A DNA stretch of 64,000 nucleotides, from NCBI RefSeq assembly GCF_041381155.1, contig NC_091143.1, forward strand, positions 29,141,331-29,205,330. Direction: 5' to 3'. This DNA is from Argopecten irradians. Taxonomy: Eukaryota; Mollusca; Bivalvia; Pectinida; Pectinidae. The translations under genes and the position numbers were made by a program. The notes beneath the pieces are model-generated. The model had not been told where the DNA came from and made no database searches. It was given only the letters and a program-made list of their open reading frames with translations. Positions 36,833-48,606 of the stretch are shown here, piece by piece. Within the stretch, counting starts at the first letter, position 1, and the number at the start of each line of letters is the position of its first letter.

Positions 36833-37904
36833 GTTAATTACTATCTAAATCTCTGATTAAACTAACGATATGTATTTGAATTATAATTAAAACATAATAG
36901 AAAGTAATGTCTAGAAAAGTATTTTCATTTTAGATTGTCAACAATTACTTCAGTGAAAATTCAGTTTAAGATTTAAATAAAGCACACACCATTAACTTTA
37001 TTTAATGAAAAAATTATGTCTATGCTCTAGAAATAAATGGTATAGTCATTATATGTCCATAATTCATCAAACTTTAAAAAATATTTGTAAATTATTGGTT
37101 TTGATTAGATACGCATGCATTAAAATATGATATGATTAAGATTCTAATGGGCCGACAAAACTAATTGATCAAATATAGTATTTTGCAAATTTATCTTAAC
37201 CAAAATATATCAAACTGTTTTTTCCCCACACGTACATGTACATACTCAGCATGCTATGTTATGTTTCTTATGTTTTTTTTTTATATAAATGTAATGTATA
37301 TGTCATGTCAAGTTTATGTTGATGTCCCATGTATTTGTAAATGTGTTAAATGCAAAAAAATGAACAAAAAAAAAATTAAAAAAAAATATATATATATATA
37401 ATTATACATTTATATATACATGTATATTGCATTTTTCATAAAATTTCAATTTTGAAACAAAAATACAGTACATGTATAATGTACCGGTCAGCTAGGATAC
37501 AGAGTTTCTGTTCTTGATCGTCATGATCATAGAAGAAACCTGGTCCACCTCAGAATTAAGACCACCTCGCTATTAAGACCACTTTTACTCAGACCACTGG
37601 GTGGTTTTAAAAGATAGGTTTTAATGTAAATACTGTTATACATATTCTCAACACATGTTATATAATGTTTCTGACGTCCCTTGCTCATACACATTAATTT
37701 TCATTTACAGCGGTTCGGAGCGGTAGGGAGCTGGGTTTTCGAGAAAAATATTTTCAAAGATTAAAGGATAGATAACCACCCCATATATACATCTCTTCGT
37801 ATCTGTAGCAGTGCGCAGCCAAGCGTGAAGGTGTGATACATTGATCATGACCACATCAAAACAATAAGCAGTGATCTAGAGATGGCTGTTCTATTGTTTA
37901 GAGG
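36833..37904. other. Non-coding, with a ~80 bp dispersed repeat and TA microsatellite
   Basis: AT-rich. A (TA)n run lies near 37385-37402. At about 37540-37625 a phrase ATTAAGACCACC(T) recurs and is followed by its inverted partner GGTGGTTTTAA; I remember such a repeat from bivalves but cannot verify it. No gene seen. Confidence 0.45.
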
Positions 37905-40125
37905 ATTCAAGTGTTTCAAGTTTTTATTTCATCCAAATGCATAACAAGCATATAGGGAACAGTACAATTATTATCATTATAATATGACATACAATGTATA
38001 CAAGTATAAGATGGCGGAGGACAATATTTCAGTATTTCAATATACTAATAAGCTACATATGTATAAAAGACGTGATCACAACAGAACCTACGTTGATGCT
38101 GACGGCAAATACAAAGCAATTTTATCATTTAATTAATTGTGAGCAGAGTTTTTCTTTTCTCTGTTGCACGAAACAAAAAGTTACCCAACATATTCAAAAT
38201 TTTAACATCTTTACTAGAGAATAATTCTATAAACTTATGCACGCTTGGTCTATGATAAAAATATCTGTTAATGTATTTTTCTCTTAATTCAGAATATGCC
38301 GGACAGAGAAGAACAAAATGTACTTCATCTTCGACGTCATTTTTATCACATAATGAACAAGTCCTTTGATTTCTAGGAATATTATTATAACGTCCGGATT
38401 CGATATTAAGACTATGACATTGCATACGGAATTGGCTTAAAAACTTCTTGAATTTATGATTTACAGGCTTAATTAAATAGAACTGTGTACAAAAATTATG
38501 AACAATATGTTTATACAAATAACATTTAGGAGATACATCAAACGCACTATATAATTCTTGAACAAGAACATCATTAATACGTTGGTGGTATATTTGCAAA
38601 AAAATGATTTTCATTTAAAACACATTGATTTTTCCAAACATATCCAAATCCCAAACTACAAAGTTCGTGCTTAATATGATAGACCCAATTCGTTTTACAA
38701 TTAGGTTTTCTGCTATTCAATTCGACTAGTGCATCATAACAAGATTTCAGAATGCAATTGTTTGTTTTCAATAGTTTTAACCAATATTTCATAACAGCTG
38801 TCTTACGTTGAACATACAATGAATATCTACCCGTTTCGAAAAACACCATAGATGTATTGACTGTTTTTCTAACATTAAGTATGTCTTTAAGGAAAAGGAG
38901 GTGAATTTTTTCAACTTGGGGCGAAACATCTAGCCCCCACACTTCACAACCATAATTTAATATGCATGTAACATATGTAACAAATAAGGATAATTTTGTT
39001 TCTGTGTTAAGGCTAAAGTTTTTCATTTTTCTTTTTAATTGAAAGTATGCTTTCCTGCCTTGAGACGCTAATGTATCTTGTGCTACAGCAAATCTTCCAT
39101 TAAAATTAAAAACCAAACCCAGGTAACAAAACTTATCAACAATTTCTATAGATTTATCATTGAAAGTCCATTTTTCACCAGGTAATATTCTTCTCCTTTT
39201 CCTAAATATAACAATTTTTGTTTTATCTGTGTTTACTTTTAAATTCCATTTAACCGTATAAGTCTGTAGACAGTTGAGCATATGCTAGAGGTCAGTAGCG
39301 TCTTCGGAAAATAAGACTGTATCATCTGCATACATTAGCATAAAAAGGTTAAGTAACTGTAAGGGGTAACTTTGACAATCCGAGTTTATAAATTCACTTT
39401 CCATATCATTTACAAATAAAGAATATAGCATGGGAGACAAAGATTCCCCTTGTAATAAACCGACATGCAAATCGAACATGGCGGATAGTTTACCATTTAG
39501 TTTCACGCATGAACGTACATTATCATAAATTGATGAAATTACATTAAGTAATCGCCCTCTACTACCACTTTTCCAAAGTTTATGCCATAAATATCGATGA
39601 TTAATACTATCAAAAGCCTTACTGTAATCAATAAAAGCACAATATAGTCGTTTGTTTTGCTCTATAGAATTAATAATTAAACTTTGCAACGCAAAGATAG
39701 CATCACTAGTACCAAACCCAGGCTTAAAACCAAATTGTGCATCGGTGACAATATCTTCACGAGCACTCCACTTTAACAAGCGCTTATTTAACAAGGACGT
39801 AAATAATTTAGCTAAATGACTAATTAACGTTATACCTCTATAATTGTTAACATTATTAATATCCCCCTTTTTATGCAGAGGAATTATGACACCTTGGGCC
39901 CATGACTCTGGAAAATAACCAATTTGTAACATGGTATTAAATAATTTTAACAAAAACTGGTAAAAACATATTTTTATATTCAATGAAGTATTCGTTAAGA
40001 ACCATATCGATGCCAGCAGCTTTGCCCTTAGGCAGAGCCTTAATTACTTCAGCTATTTCCTCGATACTAAAATCTACATCTAACTCTGGATATACACACT
40101 CACAAGGTTAAGTGTCATTTTATAA
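37905..40125 (-). mobile_element. Second non-LTR retrotransposon (RT to 3' end), nearly open
   Basis: On the minus strand, from near 40125 (5' truncation) to an AATAAA-containing end near 37910. Reverse transcriptase motifs in order: KGKAAGIDMVLNEYF, PESWAQGVIIPLHKKGD, NNYRGITLISHLAK, CAFIDYSKAFDSINH, GLLQGESLSPMLYSLFVNDM, MYADDTVLF, KTKIVIFRKRRR and LNYGCEVWG. A C-terminal Cys/His motif follows (RTCSLCDKNDVEDEVHF). The frame is interrupted by a single in-frame TAG at 39282-39284 and one frameshift near 38590. This makes it younger-looking than its neighbour at 34-36.8 kb. No endonuclease domain is left. Confidence 0.87.
38129..40110 (-). pseudogene. Reverse transcriptase ORF of the second LINE
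   Basis: About 660 codons of RT plus C-terminal region, interrupted by one nonsense codon (TAG at 39282-39284, probably from CAG) just after the YADD box and by one frameshift near 38590. The catalytic Asp pair in YADD and the upstream Asp of FIDYSKAFD are intact. The C-terminal CSLC...H...C pattern (about 38300-38360) resembles the zinc knuckle-like end of several animal LINE clades. The 3' UTR of about 215 bases ends at a canonical AATAAA near 37930. It is a dead 5'-truncated copy, since endonuclease and ORF1 are missing. Confidence 0.85.
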
Positions 40126-40259
40126 CGAAATCTTATCGTTTGGTTGTTTATGCAAATTAAATGAAAAAATTCGGAGGTGTTTAAAATATAAATGAAATTG
40201 TAATACATGTACGTACTATTCTGTACTAGGCAAATGTACTAATATAATTTGTAACACAA
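40126..40259. other. No gene seen
   Basis: Short AT-rich spacer upstream of the truncated LINE. Confidence 0.4.
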
Positions 40260-41420
40260 TGTTGTTTTTTTCAGAGTAGATTATCATGTCAAAGTAAAAT
40301 TGCTGAGTGAATCTGCTATAATATATATTGAAACCACTGAAGCTTATAATTTTCGTTACTGTAAAGGAAATTTTAGAAATATCAACCCATTTCAAATGAT
40401 TCGACTGAACTAATTAAGTCTTCCCATCTTCTCCTCCCGGTAGGAGTATGTTATTTTTTCATTACATTGTACAGATCAATATGAAATATTTATTGTAAGT
40501 AGGAAACAAATTTGACATATTTCAGAGTCAGTCGAATTCAGGTATTCTCTGATAGCAGATAATAAAACCGTGATATTCCACAAAATTAGTACTAATCTGA
40601 TAGATTTGTATCAATTCATCAAAACAGTAAAAAGTAAGCGTGTCACTATCCTTCATTAAATCATATACTACAATTATGTTTTTCTTGAACCAAGCCTTAT
40701 AAGAACTGTTTTTCTACCAATATTCATATTTCAAAGTAAATTATCATGTTCAAGCCTTATGAAAACAGTTTTGGAACCAATAGTCAAATTTCAAAGTAAA
40801 TTATCATGTCAAAGTAAAATTTCTGAGTGAATTTGCGATCCGAATGTTGGACCTATCCTTGCTCCAAATTTTGCTGAACAACTTTCCATAATGTTTAATA
40901 AGAAGATATTTACAAATTGTAGTTAGAAAAGGACACTGATGACAATATCTGTCATTTAGGTAACTCGTGCCGTTACCGTTTGTTAGAATATATGTTGTAA
41001 TGTACTACAAACTTGATAGACATAGAGAAAAAATATTAACATGTTTTGACAAAAAACATCCTTCCTGCCATTTACATGTCGTTTAGTTAACTCAGGTTAT
41101 TTAGTTTTATAGTTAATATATATACATTGATGTACTTGAAACTTGATAAAGCATATACCGGTAAACAGCTGATAGCTGACAGAGATTTTTTTTTTTCTCT
41201 TTCCCTCTCTTTCCCCTCTTTCTCCCTGATATGTTGCCAAAGTAGTATTAGTGAAGTTATGAAGCATGAAAGTCATCCTTTATGACAATATACGTTAGTT
41301 ATATATGTTACACGGTCTGACAACCATTAATTTTTGTAGTTATAGATAGTATGGTGTTCTTAAACTTGCTAGATACATTTTTGTTAAACAGGAAATCCTT
41401 GATGTCATTCATATTAGTCA
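40260..41420. repeat. Degenerate local repeats
   Basis: The phrase ATTATCATGTCAAAGTAAAAT appears near 40283 and 40801. A ~60 bp tandem pair starts CAAGCCTTAT at about 40694 and 40749. Looser units with ATGTACTACAAACTTGATAG, ATGTACTTGAAACTTGATAA and a third decayed version lie at 40.99, 41.13 and 41.35 kb. An old tandem region; no coding capacity. Confidence 0.55.
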
Positions 41421-41778
41421 TTAAAGGTCAAATACGTGTATGGTATTGCTTAAACATTATATGAGATTTTATATAATATAACCAGTAAGTTTTTTCTTGA
41501 TATCTGAAGAATGCCTGTTTAGTTTTTAACAAAAAAAATCAATTTAATTTGACATTACAAGTCACCATAATGCTGAAACTTTTCTTTATATAAACTTGAC
41601 AACATAAATACTTCCTCTTTGATTGAAGGTTCTGCACTGAAATGCATTATGTGTATTTAGAATAACTTGACCTGTACAAAATGTGAGAAAATAAATCAAT
41701 GTGATAAATTATTACGACCAAATAAAAAAAACAATTATTTGTATTAGTTTTTCAGCCTTAGTTTGAGTCCTGTTTCCT
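41421..41778. other. No gene seen
   Basis: AT-rich, no supported feature. Confidence 0.45.
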
Positions 41779-42150
41779 TTGGATCGTTTTCCAATTTGCA
41801 GTTATACTGATAATATAACCATTGACTTATCAATCTTTTTAAACACTCGAATCAACTCCTATCATCCAGAAGTTTTACCGCAGCAGTACTTTCAGTACTT
41901 TGATTTTTTAAACTTAAGTGAGCATGACTGGCGGACATATATACATTGCCTTTCTAATGCACCAACAATTTCAGACTTCAGTGTTTACAGTTTAGAATAT
42001 CTCATCATATGCTAACAACGAACTCGTTTCTTTTCAAAGAAAAACTCGCCAATAATTATATCTGTAACGTTTGTAATTTTGAAAGAGAACTTATTGAGCA
42101 CTTATTCTAGGAATGCTGTGAAATTTAATATATTATTCTAATTTAAGGTG
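41779..42150 (+). pseudogene. C-terminal fragment of a third LINE
   Basis: A plus-strand frame from 41779 to about 42000 and, after a frame change, QFRISHHMLTTNSFLFKEK through ICNVCNFERELIEHLF (42002-42110), ending in a TAG. The pattern of a short Trp/Tyr-rich region, then FRI..R.LTTN and CxxC...E.IEHLF, is that of the C-terminal end of animal non-LTR ORF2 proteins. It is not the same lineage as the two elements at 34-40 kb. No RT core is left. Confidence 0.6.
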
Positions 42151-42750
42151 TTTCGTGTATCTTTATACCTCTCATTGAAAACAAACACATTCGTTTTTGT
42201 AAGTTAAGTTCTAAATTTAAACTACTCTTTATCATAGAAAACTGACCATCACATAATTGTATTGATTAAACAATACATTTATTGAAATAATCTAAGATGT
42301 ATGTTGAGTCACTCAATGTTTATGCACTACTATATACAATTTCTGTTACTTGTTAGATATGTTTTCTTACTCTGGAGAGGTATATCCTCAATTGTTACAT
42401 TGCTCTTTCTCTCATACCTACACATGTAATACTAGCTTGTTTAGGGCAATACACTCCTATCGCCTGAGGCTGAATTGCATGGCTTACCCATGCAATAAAG
42501 CCTCGTGACGTCACAGCATTAACAAAATTATTATGTTTTGGGTAAAATTTTAACAACATTTTTCAGAAAATGTGCTGGATTTACTTTAAAAGATACAAAC
42601 AGCAGGATTTGCGTTGAAAATATCACTCAATTTTCATTATGGAGAATTGACAGATGCAGTTTTTCGAATCTATTTCAAAATGGTAGAAAATCATAGTATT
42701 AGAATTGCAATAAAACGTTGAGGTATCAGAGAGAAAAAAATCTTCCATTC
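42151..42750. other. No gene seen
   Basis: AT-rich, with a small region of higher GC near 42441-42530 (CCTGAGGCTGAATTGCATGG) that I cannot assign. Confidence 0.4.
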
Positions 42751-42835
42751 GTGAATATGAAGTATAAGGATATTCTACCCTCGGGATCACAAAATGTTGA
42801 CCCTCGGGTAGAATATCCCTATCCTTCATATCCAC
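42751..42835. mobile_element. Foldback palindrome P2
   Basis: The arms 42751-42780 and 42806-42835 are inverted copies with few mismatches (GTGAATATGAAG... against GTGGATATGAAG... read inversely). The loop includes CCCTCGGGATC. Similar in size and core phrase to P1 at 16358. Confidence 0.6.
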
Positions 42836-43132
42836 ATATAAAAGAGTCTTATAATAACACCCTAGGGTAAAGAATGTTACACGAGATCTGTGCACGTAAT
42901 ACACAATGTGGTGCACATAGTAAGAGAAAAAAAAGCATTCACCCTCTTAGGGGTGAAGTAGGAGATCTCAACCCTTGGGATAAGATTCTTAATCTGTCAA
43001 ACACTCCGGAAAGCCTCGAGGTTGGCACCTTTAAAAAATCATACCCCTCGGATTGGGATTCCCCCGTCTCACCCAAAAGGGGATGAAGGATGATATTAAT
43101 CTACCACATGACTGTCCATAGTGTAAAAAGGA

Positions 43133-43279
43133 AGAATTCGAAACGTCAATATCACAAGCAACTGATACAGTAAACGGAAGTTCTGACGTTCTGATATTCG
43201 GCGATTTTAACTTACCAGATATTGCATGGAACTCCGATGACGACGACCCCCGTTCGGTAACTCAGTGCTACGTACAATG
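43133..43279 (+). pseudogene. LINE endonuclease fragment
   Basis: A plus-strand frame contains DVLIFGDFNLPDIAW followed by an Asp run and a TGA. GDFNLPxIxW is the conserved GDFN motif of AP-type endonucleases in Jockey/CR1/I-group LINEs. Only about 45 codons are recognisable. It might belong to the same old element as the C-terminal piece at 41779, but the order (C-terminus first) rules out a simple collinear remnant. Confidence 0.6.
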
Positions 43280-44038
43280 ACATGTACAGTGTTCAGAACC
43301 GACCAAGCGTGACAAACCCCTAGACTGGGTATAGGTGTTAGCGTCCATCGATACGGTAACGGGACCGGAGTCGTTAACGGATTCCTTTTGTTATCCTCCG
43401 ACAACAGGCCTAAGGCCGTGAGTGGTTATCTGACCATTTTCGACAGTTTCCGTAATTTTGGTTTAAAACCGGACAGTATTCCATATCTAAAAGAGCAAAT
43501 TTAACTTCTTTAAGAATTCCCATTTCAAATATGAATTGGTCTGTTATTCATTCTGTATCACTATGTTTTATGATAAATTGTTATGTTATATTACACATAT
43601 CATATATATGTATCATATATAGATAACAAGAATTTATAAGTATAAGAATATTCGTCCGTGCGTAAATTTTGTGTACCGGAGGTTAAACTAAGAAACCTTA
43701 TAAAAATTATCTTATTTATTAAATTGAGACTGTGCAGAGTTCTGAACTTGTGTTTTAATCCAAATCAGATAACAAAAACATGTCAATGTGTACAAATGTG
43801 TCATCATTTTGACTTTCCCATGGTCAGCCTGGAATGTAGGAGTTATATGGACGCCATGTTTTATTGCAATACTCAAACAGGGGGAAAAGGAACTTTTTAG
43901 ACTCTCATCGATTTTCACCACTAAAATATTTCATCCTGAAAAATGTCTTATTAATGTACGGTTCGTAGAAAAGTGTTTTAAACAAAGTACAGGCAAATAT
44001 TGATTGTATGTCCTGACAGTTGTTTCAATGGTTCATTC
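43280..44038. other. No gene seen
   Basis: Mixed composition with a few 60-80 codon frames on both strands that overlap each other and show no motifs. Confidence 0.45.
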
Positions 44039-44170
44039 GATTTTTTTAAAATCATGTATGAAAAGAACATGTTTTAGACAGATCCCTTTTACCCTGCATT
44101 GATTATGTCAAAATGCATTTCAAGTACTGTACATGTATTTTATTTGTAACACTGCCACATTCTTATACGT
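44039..44170 (+). repeat. Isolated copy of satellite segment S2
   Basis: About 130 bp match the S2 segment of the array (TTTTTTTAAAATCATGTATG, AACATGTTTTAGACAGATCC, TTGATTATGTCAAAATGC, then a GTAACACTGCCACATTCTTA version of the array end) with around 10 percent differences by eye. No satellite monomers are on either side, so S2 exists independently of the array. Confidence 0.8.
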
Positions 44171-44607
44171 ATTTGTTCGTATCATATCTTATATTTACAT
44201 TACATATTATTTTTAATTGCTATGGTATCTACCTTGTTTTAAATATATTGAATATTATCAATTCTGTAATGAGAGAAAAAATATTTTGATATTTAGCAAG
44301 TATCAGTATGTGGTTAACATCAGATGGGACGATTGACATGGGTGCTCGGTGCCAGGGTCTCCACAGTTGTCAGAATTTAGTTCACAGAAAACTGTAATGC
44401 ATGTTTCCAGTTTAGGTGAATCCAGGGAATTAGCGGTCAAATCAAGAAATTGTGGGGTCAGTCATCTCTGCCATAATTGAGGAGTGCCGAGAGCCATAAA
44501 GGTATAAAACCATAAGTTACAGCTTATACATTTGAAAATTGGTAAACATTAAGTGGAGAAATTATATTGTATACATAATGTCTAATGTTTGGGTTGTTGG
44601 TATTTAG

Positions 44608-45347
44608 ACCTGCCAGGTATCATAGGTGGGGAGGGGGGGTGCATAGGTGGTGGTGGTAGGCGGGGGAGTCATCTCAGGTAAGCAAAATATTTAACTAAAC
44701 TTGTACTGATTAATTAGTAATATTAGGGCTAATTAGTTTATTAAAAGTATGCATTTTATGTTATAATGATGTAAAATACCATTTTGTGAATATTTTTTTC
44801 CTTTAATGAAACATATTAATGGTGTTTCAGGGTCATTCAAGATTTCCGGAAATATGTGTTGGTTGCACAGATTCCAGTCATGGACAAAGACATGCATCTT
44901 TTGTGCTCATTACAGGTTTGATCTTTGTTTAATTTGTTTATTTTAAACAGAAAGGCTCTGGAACCATGTTCCTGGTAAATTTGAATATGTAAAAGGTTTG
45001 GTATATCTGGTTTTCTTCCAAAATCTTGACATTTTCTATATTATAGGGGTACCTGATTATGTAATGGATTATCTCCCCTTGGCTGGGGACTTTTCCTATT
45101 TTTTCATTATATTCAGAAAGTTTAATGATGTAACTAATAATTAACTTAAACAACATTAATACTATTTCAATATTTAATACATAATTTGCAATTAATCAAC
45201 ACAGTGTGTAAGTTCAACATTTCATGTTTTCAGAATTACTCCGCGGGTGACTGTCCGAAGGTGAAGCCCTGTCCTGGACAAACCACTTGACCGATTAAAT
45301 TCATATTACAGATTTGACACACAGCCGAAATACACTTTACATCATAG
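44608..45347 (+). other. Chain of three splice-bounded blocks, nature unknown
   Basis: Block a (44608-44677) follows TATTTAG and ends before GTAAGC. Block b (44831-44915) follows GGTGTTTCAG and ends before GTTTGA. Block c (45234-45347) follows ATGTTTTCAG and ends before GTGAGT. One frame runs a to b to c with matching phases: block b gives FRKYVLVAQIPVMDKDMHLL, and block c ends in KPCPGQTT and a TGA at 45288-45290. A second frame of block b (RFPEICVGCTDSSHGQRHAS) is also open. I recognise no family. It could be a spliced non-coding RNA, part of a small gene, or chance. Confidence 0.28.
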
Positions 45348-46500
45348 GTGAGTATTAGAATTTTAATTTCTGCTATAGGGATCAACCAACTAAATAAAAA
45401 AAAGACCTTCGAAATGGCCCCTGTGTATACAAGATTGAGCCCAGGATAGAATTTTTAACCCGGCCGCTGATTGGCTGGCTAATTATGAATTTCAAAAGTA
45501 AAAATGTTTTCTGACAGGTAATTATTCCTAGATAACCATAATATCAATTTGGAAATTCATATTGAGATTTAGGTTCAAAATATCAATTTTGATAATGAAT
45601 AGGTAAAAACATTAGAATTTCCGGATATTTTAGTGCAAAATGCGCCTGATTTCAATAAAGCTACCCTGGTTGGAGTTTGAGCAGAAGGACCCAAACTTTT
45701 TTTTCTATCTAGTGTTATATGAGAACCTAGACTTTAATTATAGAACACAATACCTAACTAATATTTCTTTGTTTTAATAATACAGTACAAAACTTTAACA
45801 AAGTTTAACACTGTGGTCTATGTAAAATCATTTAGTTGGTTGCTCTCTATTCAACACTCGGGTCACACAATTTGGCCCTGCAGATATGGCTTTATAATTG
45901 TACCTGCTATCCATTGCATCATCGCATGAGGCGACTAAATTTAGGATCGTATCTATTCTAGTGGACCAGTGCTAGGCTGGAACCGAACCCCTTATATATT
46001 ACATTTAGTTGGCGATTGCTGAAATATGCAACTCGACCGGGAAATTTACACGTTATAAATATATGTATGTTTTACTGAAATGGCGTTTTTTCCGCTAGAT
46101 GGGCCTTCCGATCATTACGATGGTTTCTGACCACGTGGCTGCCACACAGTGTAAGACATGCACATAAGACAGTGTTCACAATAGGATCTCTCAGATTTTA
46201 ACGAATTCCACTTAGGTGTAGCTGATTTGAACTAGTGTAATGGAAAATTTTTTACTGATGTCGCCGACCCACAGAAACATATGGAGCAACTTTCATGATC
46301 AATATCTTTATCAATAATGTTGTATTTCCTGATTCTGTCTGTACACATTAAATTTTCTATCGCTGATACACTAATGGACTTTTAACTCATACGATGTCGT
46401 GTATAGGTAGTGTTAGATGAGCAAACAGAATCGATCTCATATTGTATATAAATCATTTATCATAGTACAGTGGTAAAGCACAACCTACACGAAGGAAGAA
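45348..46500. other. No gene seen
   Basis: A phrase CGCATGAGGCGACTAAATTTAGGATC near 45924 has a diverged partner at about 51690 (AAGGCGACTAAAGTTAGGATCC), just before repeat R2, so this may be a stub of the same family. Otherwise non-coding. Confidence 0.4.
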
Positions 46501-46576
46501 AGACAACTCGTGACAAAGACTTCTCTGGAAAAAAACAAAGACAACTCGAGACAAAGACTTCTCTGGAAAAAAACAA
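46501..46576. repeat. Two-copy 38 bp tandem duplication
   Basis: AGACAACTCG(T/A)GACAAAGAC plus TTCTCTGGAAAAAAACAA occurs at 46501 and again at 46539 with one mismatch. Confidence 0.8.
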
Positions 46577-47325
46577 ACAAAACACCGAAATTTGTTCCTC
46601 ATGTCAGTGATCTTGACAAAATATTTCAATTAAATGACACATCAATGGTATACGTAAGACTAATTAGCGTTAGTGTTTTGTACAGCGTTCATCAGTGCTT
46701 GTTATGTTTTAATATTTTGCTGCATATAACTAATAAAGGTTGCATTCACCATGATAATAAATTGCTTTGATTAAATAGGAACTGGAGTTAATATCAATAA
46801 CAATGCCACATTACGTTGACAGTCGAAACTGTTACTGTTTAGTACAATGTATTTAGTACCATCCCTAGCCACAATAATGTACATTACCGCAGGTCCCATA
46901 CATCATATTTAGGGGACAAGCATACATGTAATGTGTTTCTATATATATATTTCAGCCGAATTATAAATGAAATGTAAAGTAACTTACGAAATTATGTCAT
47001 ACTTTGTTAAGCTAACTGGCGTACGACACCTTTACGGCATGTTTCCTCTATGTATAACATCTAAAAACGTAACGCATGTACTATGTTATAATCTCTCTCA
47101 TAACATCTCAATAATGATACTACCCAATCACAGTTGGAAGATAAGTATACGTTACACGTCAGTAACCCGATAAGGCGCTTTATAAATGAATTTCAGTTGA
47201 AACTTTATATGTCTCTTCCATGGCAAGCTCGTGTGACTTATTTAATATAATTGACAGACACGTTAATTAGATTGAAAATTGCCGTTTTATTAAAACGACG
47301 GATACATATCACTATGTATAAAACA
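46577..47325. other. No gene seen
   Basis: Left flank of the Harbinger element; non-coding. Confidence 0.45.
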
Positions 47326-48179
47326 ATAGAGAGGTTAAGATATTCATACGTGTAAGTGTACGTGTACGTGTATAGGGAATTCCCCTACTTTTTACGTGAA
47401 TTACGTCATCACTTCCTGCTGATTGCTACACGTACACGTAGCCATCAACTTGTACGGCTGGATCTACACGTAAATACAAACTTGTAGCGTTTCTCGCAAT
47501 ATTAAAGATATTTTTCTATGAAATAAAGATTAAATATGATTTTTTAAATATTGCGGCTGATACATTTTAAGATAATTTTTGAGATTGACCGTTGTTTTAG
47601 TAGATTCGTAGGGGTTTAAAAGGTTATCCGCCCACAGTTACAATGTAACATACCGTAGACCTACTGTACAGTAACGAATACATAAATTGTACTACAGTTC
47701 TGTGTACTGTTTATATTCAGTATGTTTATTGTTCAGTGAAAACTTTTTTTAGAACCATGCTACTTTTCATACGTTAGATTTTTTTCTGTAATGGTGTTCA
47801 TTGAATACTGTGATTCTTCACTACAGTTCTTACTCAGAATGAACGACTGTCCCAGCTCAGGAATGTAAAGCCTAGGCCTACTCCGACGGCGTGATTTAGA
47901 AAATATAACAATAAACCAATATAATACCTGGGTATGGACAAAAAGTACATTTTGTATGTGTCTGTATCAATGTCAAACGATGAGTTTTGATTTTGATACA
48001 GTCAAAGCTGTCTTTAATCGGTTAAAGGGGCACAGCAACTTGTCCTTTATAGACTGATGCCCTTTCTACAGAGGCCAATTAAATAGCAATTTACACCAGT
48101 TTGGGTTTATGAGTCTGTCCTTTATAGACAAGGGATCTTGACATGGAGATTGTCTTTATAGCAAGTTTCAAGCAAAAGG

Positions 48180-48335
48180 TCTTAGCGTTTGAGGAAACCG
48201 GAGTATCCGGAGAAAACCGAGCTGATCGTGTACATAGGTAAGCTCTGACCTTTTCACGTCCGTGTCAGGGATCGAACCGCGGCCGACTAGGTGAAAGGCG
48301 AGTGGTTTTAACCACTTCACCTCAAGATCACCCAT
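48180..48335 (-). repeat. tRNA-derived SINE-like copy inside the Harbinger element
   Basis: Minus strand: GAGGTGAAGTGGTTAAAACC (A-box region) is followed by CCGCGGTTCGATCCCTG, a very good polymerase III B box (GGTTCGATCCC at 48268-48278). The tRNA-related head is about 70 bp. Downstream CTCCGGATACTCCGGTTTCC leads into unrelated sequence. Not a functional tRNA by eye. Confidence 0.6.
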
Positions 48336-48606
48336 AAATAGATTATCATGCGTTCTATTAGACCCCAAAGACTATGAACTTCATCAAAAGAATGTTAGAC
48401 TTTATAATGTAGGTGATCATTCAACTACCTCGTTAAAATTTGTCAGCGCACACTAGTTTATCTGATCAGAAGCATCATACTGATATGTATACTCTGACAT
48501 ACACATAGAAGATCGAAATTGAATGATCATGTTTTGGATGAAATGTACATGTACTTATTCTTTCAAATATGATACAAGAGATGTTGGGTTAAGTCCGAAG
48601 AAAGAT

